Counted from the first letter of the stretch, positions 26,013-35,250 are shown. The stretch: 64,000 nucleotides of DNA from an uncultured Bacilli bacterium (GCA_910585045.1 CAJUCD010000005.1:1-64000); one strand, 5' to 3'. Made by a program: numbers and translations. Notes: generated by a model not told the origin, from the sequence alone.

Positions 26013-28011
26013 AATTGCAAATTATTACTCCGATTAATAAAATTATAGCACTAATTAATAACGTAGCTAATTCTCTTTTGGCTCCAGTTGGTGGAACATC
26101 AACTCTTAAGCGATTGGTGATAGTTATAAAACTTTTTATATTATCTTTTATGCTTACAGGTATTATATCATTATTAAGTTCATAATCTGCAGGACTTTTT
26201 AATTCTTTTAAATAATACTCGCCTACTGGAAGTGTTAAATTAATCTCGCCTTTTTCATTAGTATATATTTCTTTAAGTAATATATTTTCAGGATTATAAA
26301 GGCCAAATAAAACATCAGATAATGGTTTTCCAGTTTGCTTGTCAATTTTGTTTATTTGAAGCGTTCCTTCACTTAATTTATTTAAAACTTCTAAATTAAT
26401 TGTCTTATCATTTTCGATAATTTGAAATTCAATATTTTTATCTAAAATCTTATAGTTTGGCGGAGCACTTACTTCTTCTAATATATATTTGCCATAGGGA
26501 ATATTAGAAAGCTCTAAAACACCATTTATGGTTTCAAATATGTCTTTATTATTTTTTATTAAATATAGGCCAGTCTCACTATTTTTAATTTTAAATATTG
26601 CCTTTGCTAAAATTAATTCTTTAGTGGCATAGTCTCTTTTTTCTATATGAATTTTGCCTGTAATTTCAGAGTTATTAATAACAATACTACTAGCTTCATT
26701 ATAATTTTCATCAACTATTAATTCTTGGTTTTTCATTAAATTGTAACCAGATTTACCACTAATTTGTTTAATTAAATAATTTCCATAAGGCAAATTTATA
26801 GTTGCTTTACCATATTTATTAGTTGTTATAAAATATTCATATTCAGGATAATCTTTGTTAAGAATTTGAAATTTTGCATCTGGCTCTATACTAAATGTAT
26901 TGTTATGATGGGCAAGATATTTTTCAATATTAATAGTTTTTTTAATTAAATCTTCTTTTATTTCTAGATTAATATCTTGATTTTCAACTGTAAAATAAAT
27001 TTTTTCTTTATTTACTTTATAGCCATAAGGAGCCTTTGTTTCTTCTAAATAATATTCACCAGGAATTATTTCAGACATTGTCATAACTCCATCTTTATTT
27101 GTTTTTAAACTACTATAAAATGAATTATCTATATTATATATGTTATATTCCGCACCTTCTAAAGAAAAATAAGTTGGTTCACTAGCTTTTTTGGTTATTT
27201 TTAAACTAGGATAATCAACAATTACAAAAAGAGAAGTATATAAACTATTAATATCTCCTCTATCCATAACAGTTTGAGAATCGCCATTATAATAAATTTT
27301 AGGACTAGTACCTAAAGAGAATTCTTTTTTAAAATTAAGATAATAATGCCCAAATTTGTTTGGAGTTATTTTTAAATTATTATCCTTTATTTCATAGGAT
27401 AGTTCTTGATCATTAGTTATAGTTATTTGATTTAAAATATTATTTTTATCTTCTAAAACTAGTTCTTCATTTATTTTGGTGTGATAAGTTGGTACTGATA
27501 CACCTGAAAACGAAGGCATAGAGGGATAATTATTTAGCTCTTTTTGGATGGCGTTTATTTCGTTAGTATACAAATTTATTTTTTGATTATTATCATCTAG
27601 GAAGTATATTTCTCCCCTATCTTTTAGAAGATAATCCCAAATCATAAATTGAGTAGCTGCATACCATTTTATATCTGTATGATCTTGATAACCATAACCA
27701 AAGTATGCTATTTTTTGAACGGTTTGCCATTCTTCTTCACTCATTTTAATATTAATTTCGCCAGGATTATGATATTCATTAAAAGTCCCATCTTTTAAAA
27801 GCACTCCTGGCTCAATACAATAAACTAAATTGCCATTTGTTGAATTGATTATTTGATACATATTTTTATTTTTTTCAATAGTATCAGTTTTTATATGAAG
27901 CTTAACCCCTTCTACTCTGTCTCCTAATTTTATTTCTGCTACTTCAGCATTAGTTATACTTATAAATATAAAGAAAGTAAAAATAAAAAAGATAAATTTG
28001 TGTATTTTCAT
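25984..28011 (-). CDS. Cell-wall-anchored adhesin with thioester domain and SpaA/Cna-B-like repeats
   Basis: 675 residues. A signal peptide (1-22) is followed by a thioester domain. Cys65 in LVYCIEPG and Gln121 in AATQFMIWDYL are the pair that form the internal thioester able to bind host amines. About four prealbumin-like SpaA repeats follow, each ending in YxLEExxAPxxY-type blocks (about 270-345, 350-445, 450-545, 550-640). The end has VPPTG, a hydrophobic helix and a short KKSPQDK tail. An anchored fibrillar surface protein. The sortase gene overlaps its 3' end. A pseudoknot-capable leader precedes it. Confidence 0.88.
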   Translation of the reverse strand: MKIHKFIFFIFTFFIFISITNAEVAEIKLGDRVEGVKLHIKTDTIEKNKNMYQIINSTNGNLVYCIEPGVLLKDGTFNEYHNPGEINIKMSEEEWQTVQKIAYFGYGYQDHTDIKWYAATQFMIWDYLLKDRGEIYFLDDNNQKINLYTNEINAIQKELNNYPSMPSFSGVSVPTYHTKINEELVLEDKNNILNQITITNDQELSYEIKDNNLKITPNKFGHYYLNFKKEFSLGTSPKIYYNGDSQTVMDRGDINSLYTSLFVIVDYPSLKITKKASEPTYFSLEGAEYNIYNIDNSFYSSLKTNKDGVMTMSEIIPGEYYLEETKAPYGYKVNKEKIYFTVENQDINLEIKEDLIKKTINIEKYLAHHNNTFSIEPDAKFQILNKDYPEYEYFITTNKYGKATINLPYGNYLIKQISGKSGYNLMKNQELIVDENYNEASSIVINNSEITGKIHIEKRDYATKELILAKAIFKIKNSETGLYLIKNNKDIFETINGVLELSNIPYGKYILEEVSAPPNYKILDKNIEFQIIENDKTINLEVLNKLSEGTLQINKIDKQTGKPLSDVLFGLYNPENILLKEIYTNEKGEINLTLPVGEYYLKELKSPADYELNNDIIPVSIKDNIKSFITITNRLRVDVPPTGAKRELATLLISAIILLIGVIICNYGKKSPQDK

Positions 28012-28129
28012 ATATTCCTTTTCTAGGCAAAAAGAAAACTCATAAAAGAATTACAATTTGCCGTCTAGGAAATTATAACTTTTTACGAGTGAATGTCCCC
28101 TATTATAGCATAAATATTTAATTATGCAA
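28012..28129 (-). promoter_or_regulatory. Promoter and pseudoknot-forming 5' leader of the adhesin gene
   Basis: Promoter: TTGCAT (28124-28129), 16 bases, TATAAT (28102-28107). The about 85-base leader holds two interleaved complementary pairs. A1 28079-28090 pairs with A2 28038-28048 (about 11 bp with one bulge and one G-U). B1 28057-28068 pairs with B2 28023-28031 (9 bp with a small bulge). The order A1-B1-A2-B2 makes an H-type pseudoknot whose last strand ends just before the AAAAGGA ribosome site. This is the architecture of a translation-controlling riboswitch. It matches no class that I recognise. Confidence 0.5.
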
Positions 28130-28999
28130 ATATTTTTTAAGGGTTATTTTATTTATAAAAGGTATAAGAATACTTGCTAGAAAAATACTTATATAAACAC
28201 CTTCATATTTAATAAACAAGCAAAAGATGCTAGTAAAAAAACCAATAATAATGCCATAGATAATCATTCCTTTTTTGTCATAAGGACTAGAATAGATATC
28301 TCCCGCGATAAAAATAAAAGCAAAATAAGGATAGCCACACATTATAGTTTCTAAATAAGAATAGTCTTTTGTTATTAAGATAAGAATTGAAGAAAATACT
28401 AGATAAGTAAGACTAGCCATAATAGGAATTATTTTTTTGTAGAATCTATTAAAACTTAAAATAATAAAACTAAATAATAATATTAAAGTACTAGTATTTG
28501 CTAACCCTCCTAAACCATGACCGATAAAAATATCAAAAAGATTATAGTTAAACTTATTCAGTTTTTCACCTATATTTAAATAAGAATAAGAATTTATAAA
28601 TAGACTTAATATTAGAAATAACCTAACTATAGCAGTCTTATTAAGGTGATTAGGTAATTTATCTTGTAAATAGTTTAGAATGAATAATAAAACAAATAAT
28701 AAAAGAGGATAAATATATATATTAGTATTTACTGAGATAGATGAAACACAGATTAGAGATAAAATAATATTCTCATGATAATTAGTTTTGGTAATTTTAG
28801 ATATAATTATAGGAATAATGATACTTATTATATAAAAATAAATTGGAATAAAAATAGATTTTAAATTAAGTAATTCTGTTTGATATAATAAGATGCCGTT
28901 TTTATATATACCAAAAAGAAGAACAGGTATTAAAGCAAAGTAATAGCTTTTAATAAGATCTTTTTTATCTTTATGATAGTGTATTTTAGTTCTATTCAT
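28118..28999 (-). CDS. RnfD/NqrB-like membrane protein
   Basis: 293 residues with about nine hydrophobic segments. The LNLKSIFIPIYFYIIS and FIGHGLGGLANTSTLILL blocks resemble RnfD, the membrane subunit of the Rnf ion-translocating ferredoxin:NAD oxidoreductase. The SGAT-type motif for covalent FMN is not visible. It overlaps the rnfC-like gene by 8 bases. RnfA, B, E and G are absent nearby, so the pair may form a reduced or different electron-transfer module. Confidence 0.65.
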   Translation of the reverse strand: MNRTKIHYHKDKKDLIKSYYFALIPVLLFGIYKNGILLYQTELLNLKSIFIPIYFYIISIIIPIIISKITKTNYHENIILSLICVSSISVNTNIYIYPLLLFVLLFILNYLQDKLPNHLNKTAIVRLFLILSLFINSYSYLNIGEKLNKFNYNLFDIFIGHGLGGLANTSTLILLFSFIILSFNRFYKKIIPIMASLTYLVFSSILILITKDYSYLETIMCGYPYFAFIFIAGDIYSSPYDKKGMIIYGIIIGFFTSIFCLFIKYEGVYISIFLASILIPFINKITLKKYLHN

Positions 29000-30146
29000 T
29001 ATTATCCTCCATGTATTTATTAAAATTTATGTAAGTGGGACAAATATATGAACATAAGCCACACTTTAAACATTTTTCTTCAACAAGTTTCTTATATGTA
29101 GCATTTTTTAGTAAAATAGGATTGATTCCAACTGGGCATATATTTAGACATTCACCGCAGTTTAAGCATTTTTCTTCTGGTGGTATATCTTTTTTAGGAA
29201 CAATTAATAAGCTTTGTAAATCTTCAGTTATAACTAAATCTTCAATAGAAACATTTTTCCCTTCCATAATACTATTTATAATATATTCACAGTTTGATGA
29301 TTCATATTTTATAAAATTATCTAAGACATCCTTTATTTTAGTGCCTAATTTAACCCTAACAATAGAAGGATTTTTAACACAAGAACCACTAATAGTGATT
29401 AATTTATTAGTGATTTGTCTATTTCGAAGCAAAAGATTAGAGATATGATAAAATTTACTAGCTTTAATAACTAAGGCTTCTTTTTCTGGGATATTTAAGT
29501 GATTTAAAAGTATTTTATCATTGCCCAAAAAATAAAGATTAGGAACAATATTTAAAATAATATTAGGATACATTCCTAAACATTCCATTAATTTATTAAT
29601 ATTTTCACTATTAGATGATTTAACACAAATTATAATACGGGAAAAATTATATATTTTAGCTAATTTGTCTAATAATTCTAAATAACCTTCATAATTTAAA
29701 AATAAATAGAAATTTTCTGTAAAAGTGTAAGGGTCATCATCAATGCAATTTAAAATAATTGTTTTTTGATTATTTAAATCTAACATGAAATTCATTTTTA
29801 ATAATTTGTCTAGCACTTCTTTTTTGATATTATGAATATTTCTTTTAATTGTGGGATTAATAACTTTTCGTTCTTCAAAATCGTTCATTATTTCAATAAA
29901 GTCTGTAATTATATTTAGATGATGCATTTTTCTAATAGAAACTACCTTACCAGAGATTGGAGAAGTTATGGGTGTGCCATTATGATTAATTATAGGAGTG
30001 CCAATACTTAAGACAGCATCTTTTTTTATTAATAAAGTACTATTTTTAGGGATAGGTATGTAAACATAATCTGGTTTCTCATATTTTAAAATATTGCTAG
30101 ATACTTGTAAATGAGGATGCTCTGTAATTTCAATTAGTTTTTGCAT
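28992..30146 (-). CDS. RnfC-like electron transport protein
   Basis: About 384 residues, shorter than typical RnfC. The N-terminus has the barrel-sandwich part (ITSPISGKVVSI). The C-terminus carries two 4Fe-4S clusters (CLNCGECLNICP and CLKCGLCSYICP). The NADH/FMN glycine-rich loop normal in RnfC is not obvious. ATG at 30146 follows AGGTGATAATA, and the GTG at 30155 is less likely. It is co-transcribed with the RnfD-like gene and is the only other Rnf-type gene in the window. Confidence 0.75.
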   Translation of the reverse strand: MQKLIEITEHPHLQVSSNILKYEKPDYVYIPIPKNSTLLIKKDAVLSIGTPIINHNGTPITSPISGKVVSIRKMHHLNIITDFIEIMNDFEERKVINPTIKRNIHNIKKEVLDKLLKMNFMLDLNNQKTIILNCIDDDPYTFTENFYLFLNYEGYLELLDKLAKIYNFSRIIICVKSSNSENINKLMECLGMYPNIILNIVPNLYFLGNDKILLNHLNIPEKEALVIKASKFYHISNLLLRNRQITNKLITISGSCVKNPSIVRVKLGTKIKDVLDNFIKYESSNCEYIINSIMEGKNVSIEDLVITEDLQSLLIVPKKDIPPEEKCLNCGECLNICPVGINPILLKNATYKKLVEEKCLKCGLCSYICPTYINFNKYMEDNNE

Positions 30147-30172
30147 TATTATCACCTAATTAATTATACAAT

Positions 30173-30206
30173 AAAAAAAGAATAATTAAAATTACTTATT
30201 ATTCTT
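30173..30206 (-). terminator. Terminator of uvrC
   Basis: AAGAATAAT (30178-30186) pairs with ATTATTCTT (30198-30206) and a T-run follows on the minus strand. The stem overlaps the last codons of uvrC. Confidence 0.7.
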
Positions 30207-31976
30207 TTGCTCACTCTTTAGGGTATTTAAATATTCTTTTAAGTTAATAGCTACATTAGTTGGGATAATTTCTGATAATTCTTCAATACTAGCACTAAGC
30301 ATTTTATTTACACTGCCAAAAGTTTTAATAAGCTCTTTTTTGCGTTTAGCTCCTATGCCCTCAATATTATCTAAAACACTAGATATAGCCCCTTTACTTC
30401 TAATAGTACGATGATAACTAATAGTATAACGGTGAACTTCATCTTGCATTCTAGTTAAATAGTGAAATACAGCGCTAGTTTTATCTAGTTCTATTATACG
30501 ATATCCATTAGAATCAATTAAATCATTCGTGCGATGTTTATCATTTTTTCGCAAACCACATACACGAACCTTTAAGTTTAATTCATTTAATATATTTAAA
30601 CAGGCATTAATTTGATTTATACCTCCATCTACAATAATTAAATCAGGTAATTCAGTTTTATCAACTAAAGCACGATAATAACGGCGATAGATTACTTCTT
30701 CCATGGTATGATAATCATCATTTTTATCTAAGCTTATTTTATATTTACGATATTCTTTTTTTGCGGGACGACCATTTTTGAATACAACCATACAACTAAC
30801 TGTGAAGTTTCCAAAAAGATTAGAGTTATCAAATAAGTCAATACGATCTAATTTTTTAAGTCCTAAAATTTCTTTTAATTCGTTATTTGCTACTTCAGTT
30901 TTTTCTTCGTCTTTTTCAATTATCTCTAATTCATTTTCAAGATTTATTTTGGCATTTAGACTAGCCATATCTAATAAGTTTTTCTTCTTGCCTTTAATTG
31001 GAACAGAAAGATTAGTTTTAATAATTTCTGCTAAAATGTTAGTATTAACTTCATTAGGAACTAATATCTCTTTAGGGATTTCATGCCTACTATAAAAATT
31101 CATAATATAGTAGTCTAATTCGTCTTGATATTCGCCTATAACTGGAAAAATATCGGTATGGCCTCCTACCATTCGACCGTTACGTAAAAATAAAATTTGA
31201 ATACTTAAATGACCTTTATTAAAATAGTAGCCAATTACATCACGATTAGTGTAATCATGAAGTTCCATTTTTTGTTTATCTAATACAATTGATATATAGT
31301 TTAATTCTTTTTTTAATTCTAATGCCATTTCAAAATTTAAATTAGAACTGTATAAATTCATTTTTTCAATAATTTTATTTTTTAAGATATCACCATTACC
31401 TCGTAAAAAGCTTAGTATTTCTTCTTCCATTAATGCTAATTTTTCAGAATCTGGTTTTTTCTCACAATATCCTAAACATTCGCCAATATGATAATATAAA
31501 CAGACCTTTTTAGGCATAGAATCACATTTCTTTAAAGGATAAAGTCTGTTAATTAAAGAAACTATTCTTCTAGCAGCATAGGCATTAGGATACGGACCAA
31601 ATAATAATTTTTTATCTTTCTTTCTAATATTTAGATATCTTGATACTTGAAGTCTAGGATAAGGAGTTTTTATATATTCAATGTAAGGATAGCTTTTGTC
31701 GTCTTTTAATAAAATATTATACTTAGGGTCATAGTGTTTAATAAGATTGAACTCTAAGAGAAAAGCTTCTAATTCCGAACTTGCAACAATATATTCAAAA
31801 TCCGCTATTTCACTTACCATTTTAGCAGTTTTGCCAGTATGAGGGCGATTAAAATAAGAATTTACCCTTTTATTTAAGTCTTTGGCTTTACCAACATAGA
31901 TAATAATATCATCACTATTTTTCATTTGATAGGAACCAGGTAAATGTGGGATTAACTTTAATTTTTCTTTGAACAT
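30192..31976 (-). CDS. uvrC: Excinuclease ABC subunit C
   Basis: Makes both incisions in nucleotide excision repair. The N-terminal GIY-YIG domain (PGSYQM ... IIYVGKAKDL) makes the 3' cut. A Cys-rich linker (CLYYHIGECLGYC) follows, then the UvrB-binding helix pair, the RNase H-like domain for the 5' cut (DLIIVDGGINQI, GLRKNDKH), and the C-terminal helix-hairpin-helix (IEGIGAKRKKELI). About 594 residues from the ATG at 31976, which is spaced well from AGGTGA. Confidence 0.95.
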   Translation of the reverse strand: MFKEKLKLIPHLPGSYQMKNSDDIIIYVGKAKDLNKRVNSYFNRPHTGKTAKMVSEIADFEYIVASSELEAFLLEFNLIKHYDPKYNILLKDDKSYPYIEYIKTPYPRLQVSRYLNIRKKDKKLLFGPYPNAYAARRIVSLINRLYPLKKCDSMPKKVCLYYHIGECLGYCEKKPDSEKLALMEEEILSFLRGNGDILKNKIIEKMNLYSSNLNFEMALELKKELNYISIVLDKQKMELHDYTNRDVIGYYFNKGHLSIQILFLRNGRMVGGHTDIFPVIGEYQDELDYYIMNFYSRHEIPKEILVPNEVNTNILAEIIKTNLSVPIKGKKKNLLDMASLNAKINLENELEIIEKDEEKTEVANNELKEILGLKKLDRIDLFDNSNLFGNFTVSCMVVFKNGRPAKKEYRKYKISLDKNDDYHTMEEVIYRRYYRALVDKTELPDLIIVDGGINQINACLNILNELNLKVRVCGLRKNDKHRTNDLIDSNGYRIIELDKTSAVFHYLTRMQDEVHRYTISYHRTIRSKGAISSVLDNIEGIGAKRKKELIKTFGSVNKMLSASIEELSEIIPTNVAINLKEYLNTLKSEQKNNK

Positions 31977-32046
31977 ATTTATCACCTACGTTATTATTAT
32001 ACTACAAAAACAAAATATTTTAAGGTATAATTAAGATGGTGGTGTT

Positions 32047-32397
32047 ATGAAACTGTTAAATTCTTATACTTTAGAAATTAAAAAATCAAAATTTATCGCT
32101 TTATACTATGAAGTTATTGAAGAACAAGAAATTAAAACGCTTTTATCTGATTTAAAAAAAGAACATAAAAAAGCAAGACATTTGCCTTATGCTTATAAAA
32201 TAAATAATTTAATTAAAAAATCTGATGATAAAGAGCCATCAGGAACGGCTGGGTTACCAATTTTAAATATTATTGACAAAAATAATCTTAATCATACTTT
32301 AATTGTAGTAATAAGATATTTTGGAGGGATTAAGTTAGGGGCTGGCGGTTTAATTAGAGCTTATAGTAATGCCGCTCGTGAAGTTATAAAAATCTAG
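32047..32397 (+). CDS. YigZ/IMPACT-family protein, N-terminal domain only
   Basis: 116 residues matching the first domain of YigZ/UPF0029 proteins: HKKARHLPYAYKI, DKEPSGTAGLPIL, VVIRYFGGIKLGAGGLIRAYSNAA. Usual family members are about 200 residues, with a second ferredoxin-like domain, which is missing here. The core reads intact, so this may be a natural short form rather than decay. Its end overlaps a small convergent gene by a few bases. The role is poorly defined, possibly in translation. Confidence 0.82.
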   Translation: MKLLNSYTLEIKKSKFIALYYEVIEEQEIKTLLSDLKKEHKKARHLPYAYKINNLIKKSDDKEPSGTAGLPILNIIDKNNLNHTLIVVIRYFGGIKLGAGGLIRAYSNAAREVIKI

Positions 32398-32540
32398 TCT
32401 AAGACCAGATTTTTTTCTTTTTCAGCATTGATTTTATCTACTGTGGCTACATAATTACCTATTATAGCACCAGTTGCTATTACAACTCCAATAAATAGAA
32501 CAATTGAAATTATTAATTTTTCATAAAAAGTCATTCGCAT
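32394..32540 (-). CDS. Small membrane protein (48 aa)
   Basis: Begins ATGCGAATG after AAGGTGATAATA. It encodes a short polar start, one hydrophobic helix (about residues 9-29), then a Lys/Glu-rich tail ending LVLD. A single-pass small protein. The good ribosome site and uninterrupted frame support it. It overlaps the YigZ-like stop codon on the opposite strand. Function unknown. Confidence 0.55.
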   Translation of the reverse strand: MRMTFYEKLIISIVLFIGVVIATGAIIGNYVATVDKINAEKEKNLVLD

Positions 32541-32620
32541 TATTATCACCTTATTTTAAGTATATCGAAATTTTATTTCGGAAACAAGTTTTGTTAGAAC
32601 TATTTGACAGTAGCTTGATA

Positions 32621-33271
32621 TTATTTTAATGTTTCACTCTTTTTTACTAAATATATTTTGTTTTTACGATAAAAAGCATAGAATACATCTTTTATATTTA
32701 GACTTTTCTTTTTTAATTCTAATTCTAACCAGCTTTTGGTTTTATGGATATATTTTAAGGCTTTATCTTGAATGGTGCCATCTACGATTAAAGGCATAGG
32801 ATAAGCTGTTTTAAGACGAAAGAAATTATATTTAAATATAGATAATTTACCATTAGGCTCTAAAAAAGCATATTCTACTTCTTCAATATTACGAATTTCT
32901 TTTTGACGCAAACTTAATAATAAGTCATCCATACTATATCGTTGCTTTACCATTTCATGATAATTTATTTTGCCATTAACAATTATTAAGGAAGGCTTGC
33001 CTCCAAATATTGTTCTAAAAGTGCGAGATTTGATGGATATGTAAGCTAAAAGCAGTTCTAATCCTACTAAAAGAGTAATAGGAAGAATTGTTAAAAAAAT
33101 TGAATCATTTATATTTTCAATACTAATAGCTACTAATTCGGCAATTAATATTGATACTATTAAATCTATAATACCTAATTGGCCAACTTCTCTTTTGCCC
33201 ATTATTCGGTAGGCTAAAGTTATAAAAAAATAAAAAAAGAAGGTTCGAAATACTACATTAAATAATTCCAT
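32621..33271 (-). CDS. DUF421/YetF-family membrane protein
   Basis: 216 residues with three N-terminal membrane helices (FFITLAYRIMGKREVGQLGIIDLIV is the family start), followed by the cytoplasmic DUF421 domain (IFGGKPSLIIVNGKIN, DDLLLSLRQKEI, VEYAFLEPNGKLSIFK). YetF-type proteins are membrane proteins of uncertain function, some linked to spores. ATG follows AGGTGATAATAA. Single gene. Confidence 0.85.
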   Translation of the reverse strand: MELFNVVFRTFFFYFFITLAYRIMGKREVGQLGIIDLIVSILIAELVAISIENINDSIFLTILPITLLVGLELLLAYISIKSRTFRTIFGGKPSLIIVNGKINYHEMVKQRYSMDDLLLSLRQKEIRNIEEVEYAFLEPNGKLSIFKYNFFRLKTAYPMPLIVDGTIQDKALKYIHKTKSWLELELKKKSLNIKDVFYAFYRKNKIYLVKKSETLK

Positions 33272-33348
33272 TTATTATCACCTAATTATATTATGGGTAT
33301 ATTCATAATTTTTTAAACACTTAAATATATATTTATTAAGGTGATTAA

Positions 33349-33723
33349 ATGACAAAGGTGTTAGAATATTTAAAGTATGTAGGTTTATTCTTTATTTTTA
33401 TTATTGGAATAGCTATTATAACTGCTCTAATTAATTTAACTGGTTTAAATTCTACGTTGGTTATGAAACTTGGTGTTATTTTAACAGCTATATCTTTCTT
33501 TGTTATAGGTAGTATAGCTAGTCAAAATAGTAAAGAAAAAGGTTATAAATTAGGAATAAAACTTGCTTTATTATTTATTGGAATCTTAATAATTATTAAT
33601 TTAATTATGTTTAAAAGTAAGTTTAATATAGATAGATTTATTTACTATATTATATTAATTGCTAGTGGAGTTCTTGGTGGTTCTTTTGGCAAAAACATAA
33701 AATTTAATTATAAAAGAAAATAA
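33349..33723 (+). CDS. TIGR04086-type small membrane protein
   Basis: 124 residues with four hydrophobic helices and a basic C-terminus (NIKFNYKRK). The LILT/AISFFVIGSIASQNSKEKGYKLGIKLAL segment and overall size match the TIGR04086/YrzE-like membrane family of Firmicutes. Start follows AAGGTGATTAA. Function unknown. Confidence 0.7.
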   Translation: MTKVLEYLKYVGLFFIFIIGIAIITALINLTGLNSTLVMKLGVILTAISFFVIGSIASQNSKEKGYKLGIKLALLFIGILIIINLIMFKSKFNIDRFIYYIILIASGVLGGSFGKNIKFNYKRK

Positions 33724-33736
33724 ATTTATTAAAAGT

Positions 33737-33762
33737 AAAAAAGCTCATTTCTGGGCTTTTTA
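33737..33762. terminator. Terminator between convergent genes
   Basis: AAAAGC (33739-33744) pairs with GCTTTT (33755-33760), with A- and T-runs on the two sides, between the 33349 and 33760 genes. Confidence 0.65.
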
Positions 33763-34065
33763 TGATATTAATTTTATTTCATTAGTATCTAGATTAATAC
33801 TTGATTTTTCAGAATAATATTTTTTATTGATGGGATTAGTAAGTTTTTCTTTTAGATAATCATTCTCATATAAATCTTTTAATTCAACTATAGGCTCTTT
33901 ACAAACTGATTCATTATAACAGTTTTTAGCATAATATAAAAATTCTTTTTCAACCACTTTAATTAAGTTTTCTTCGTGGTTTTTATAAATTTTATAAACA
34001 GTTGGAACTATAATCATCCCTAAAATAATAATAAACGTCGAAATAATAACTTTACTATTTTTCAT
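33760..34065 (-). CDS. Membrane-anchored pseudopilin-like small protein
   Basis: About 101 residues from the ATG at 34065 (GGAG six bases before it). One N-terminal hydrophobic helix is followed by a domain reading CYNESVCKEP then LKDLYENDYLKEKLTNPINKKYY. That Cys-loop, 'KDLY..GYL' and 'NP..K.YY' layout is typical of the C-terminal part of Firmicutes type IV pilin-like proteins. The canonical GFTLIE cleavage site is absent. It overlaps the end of tgt. Confidence 0.6.
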   Translation of the reverse strand: MKNSKVIISTFIIILGMIIVPTVYKIYKNHEENLIKVVEKEFLYYAKNCYNESVCKEPIVELKDLYENDYLKEKLTNPINKKYYSEKSSINLDTNEIKLIS

Positions 34066-35182
34066 CTTTTTCTCCATAATAATTTTTAATAAATTCTGCT
34101 TTAAATTCTAATAAATTATCATTTTTAATAGATTCTCTAATACTCTCCATTAATTTAATTAAAAAGCGAATATTATGAATTGATAAAAGCCTAGCGCCAA
34201 AAGTTTCTTCAGCATTTATTAAATGTTTAATATAAGCTTTGGTATAATGTTTGCATGCATAACAATCACATGTATTATCTATGGCAGTAAAATCTTCTTT
34301 ATATTTAGCATTTTTAAGATTTATCTTGCCATTTTTAGTGAAAGCATGGCCATGTCTAGCTAATCTAGTTGGAAGAACACAATCAAATATGTCTATTCCA
34401 CGGATAACGCCCTCTAATAAATCAATAGGTTCACCTACTCCCATTAAATAACGGAGTTTATTTTCTGGTAAATAAGGAATAGAGTAATCTATCGCTTTAT
34501 ACATATCATCTTTTGATTCGCCATCATTGGCTACTCCACCGATACTATAACCATCAAAGTCTAATTTTACAGTTTCTTTAGCAGAATACTCTCTTAAATC
34601 TTGATATGCTCCACCTTGAACAATGCCAAATAGCATCTGATTAGGATTACTATGTACGTCTTTTCCCCTTTTAGCCCATCTGATAGTTCTTTCAACACTT
34701 TTTTTCATGTACTCATGAGTAGCGCTAGCTGGTGGGCATTCATCAAAAGACATAGCAATATCACTATCTAATTTATTTTGGATAGCAATTGATTTTTCAG
34801 GAGTTAAAAAGAGACTATCACCATTTATGTGATTCTTAAATTTAACGCCTTCTTCAGATATGTCTTTAGGTTTCGCTAAAGAAAAAACTTGAAAACCACC
34901 ACTGTCAGTTAGAATGGGTTGGTCCCAATTCATAAATTTATGTAAGCCGCCTGCATGGTCTATAATATCTTCGCCTGGTCTTAACCATAAATGATAAGTA
35001 TTCGCAAGAATTATCCCAGAATTAGCCTCTTTTAACTCCTCAGGGCTTAATGTTTTAACGGTTGCTTGTGTTCCAACTGGCATAAACATGGGAGTTTCAA
35101 AAGTTTTACCATTATATTCAAAAGACCCCAAGCGAGCTTTACTATTTTTTTCTACTTTTTTCAGATTATATGTAAATTTCAT
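34055..35182 (-). CDS. tgt: tRNA-guanine transglycosylase
   Basis: Exchanges G34 for the queuosine precursor preQ1 in tRNAs with GUN anticodons. 375 residues, TIM barrel. Blocks include FMPVGTQATVKTLSPEEL, TDSGGFQVFSLA with a catalytic Asp, SFDECPP, GGVANDGESK, and the zinc site CDCYACKHYTKAY. No queA or queuosine-synthesis genes are nearby, so the cell may salvage preQ1 or have those genes elsewhere. Confidence 0.95.
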   Translation of the reverse strand: MKFTYNLKKVEKNSKARLGSFEYNGKTFETPMFMPVGTQATVKTLSPEELKEANSGIILANTYHLWLRPGEDIIDHAGGLHKFMNWDQPILTDSGGFQVFSLAKPKDISEEGVKFKNHINGDSLFLTPEKSIAIQNKLDSDIAMSFDECPPASATHEYMKKSVERTIRWAKRGKDVHSNPNQMLFGIVQGGAYQDLREYSAKETVKLDFDGYSIGGVANDGESKDDMYKAIDYSIPYLPENKLRYLMGVGEPIDLLEGVIRGIDIFDCVLPTRLARHGHAFTKNGKINLKNAKYKEDFTAIDNTCDCYACKHYTKAYIKHLINAEETFGARLLSIHNIRFLIKLMESIRESIKNDNLLEFKAEFIKNYYGEKDEK

Positions 35183-35250
35183 TTAATTTCACCTTCTTTA
35201 ATTATAACTTTTTTAAACTTAAATAGCAATTAAATAGTTTTAAGTAACTA

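Noticed and set aside
28012..28107. Known riboswitch class (purine, preQ1, fluoride, c-di-GMP-I)
   Set aside because: Hallmark core bases of these classes are absent by eye. Left as unknown.
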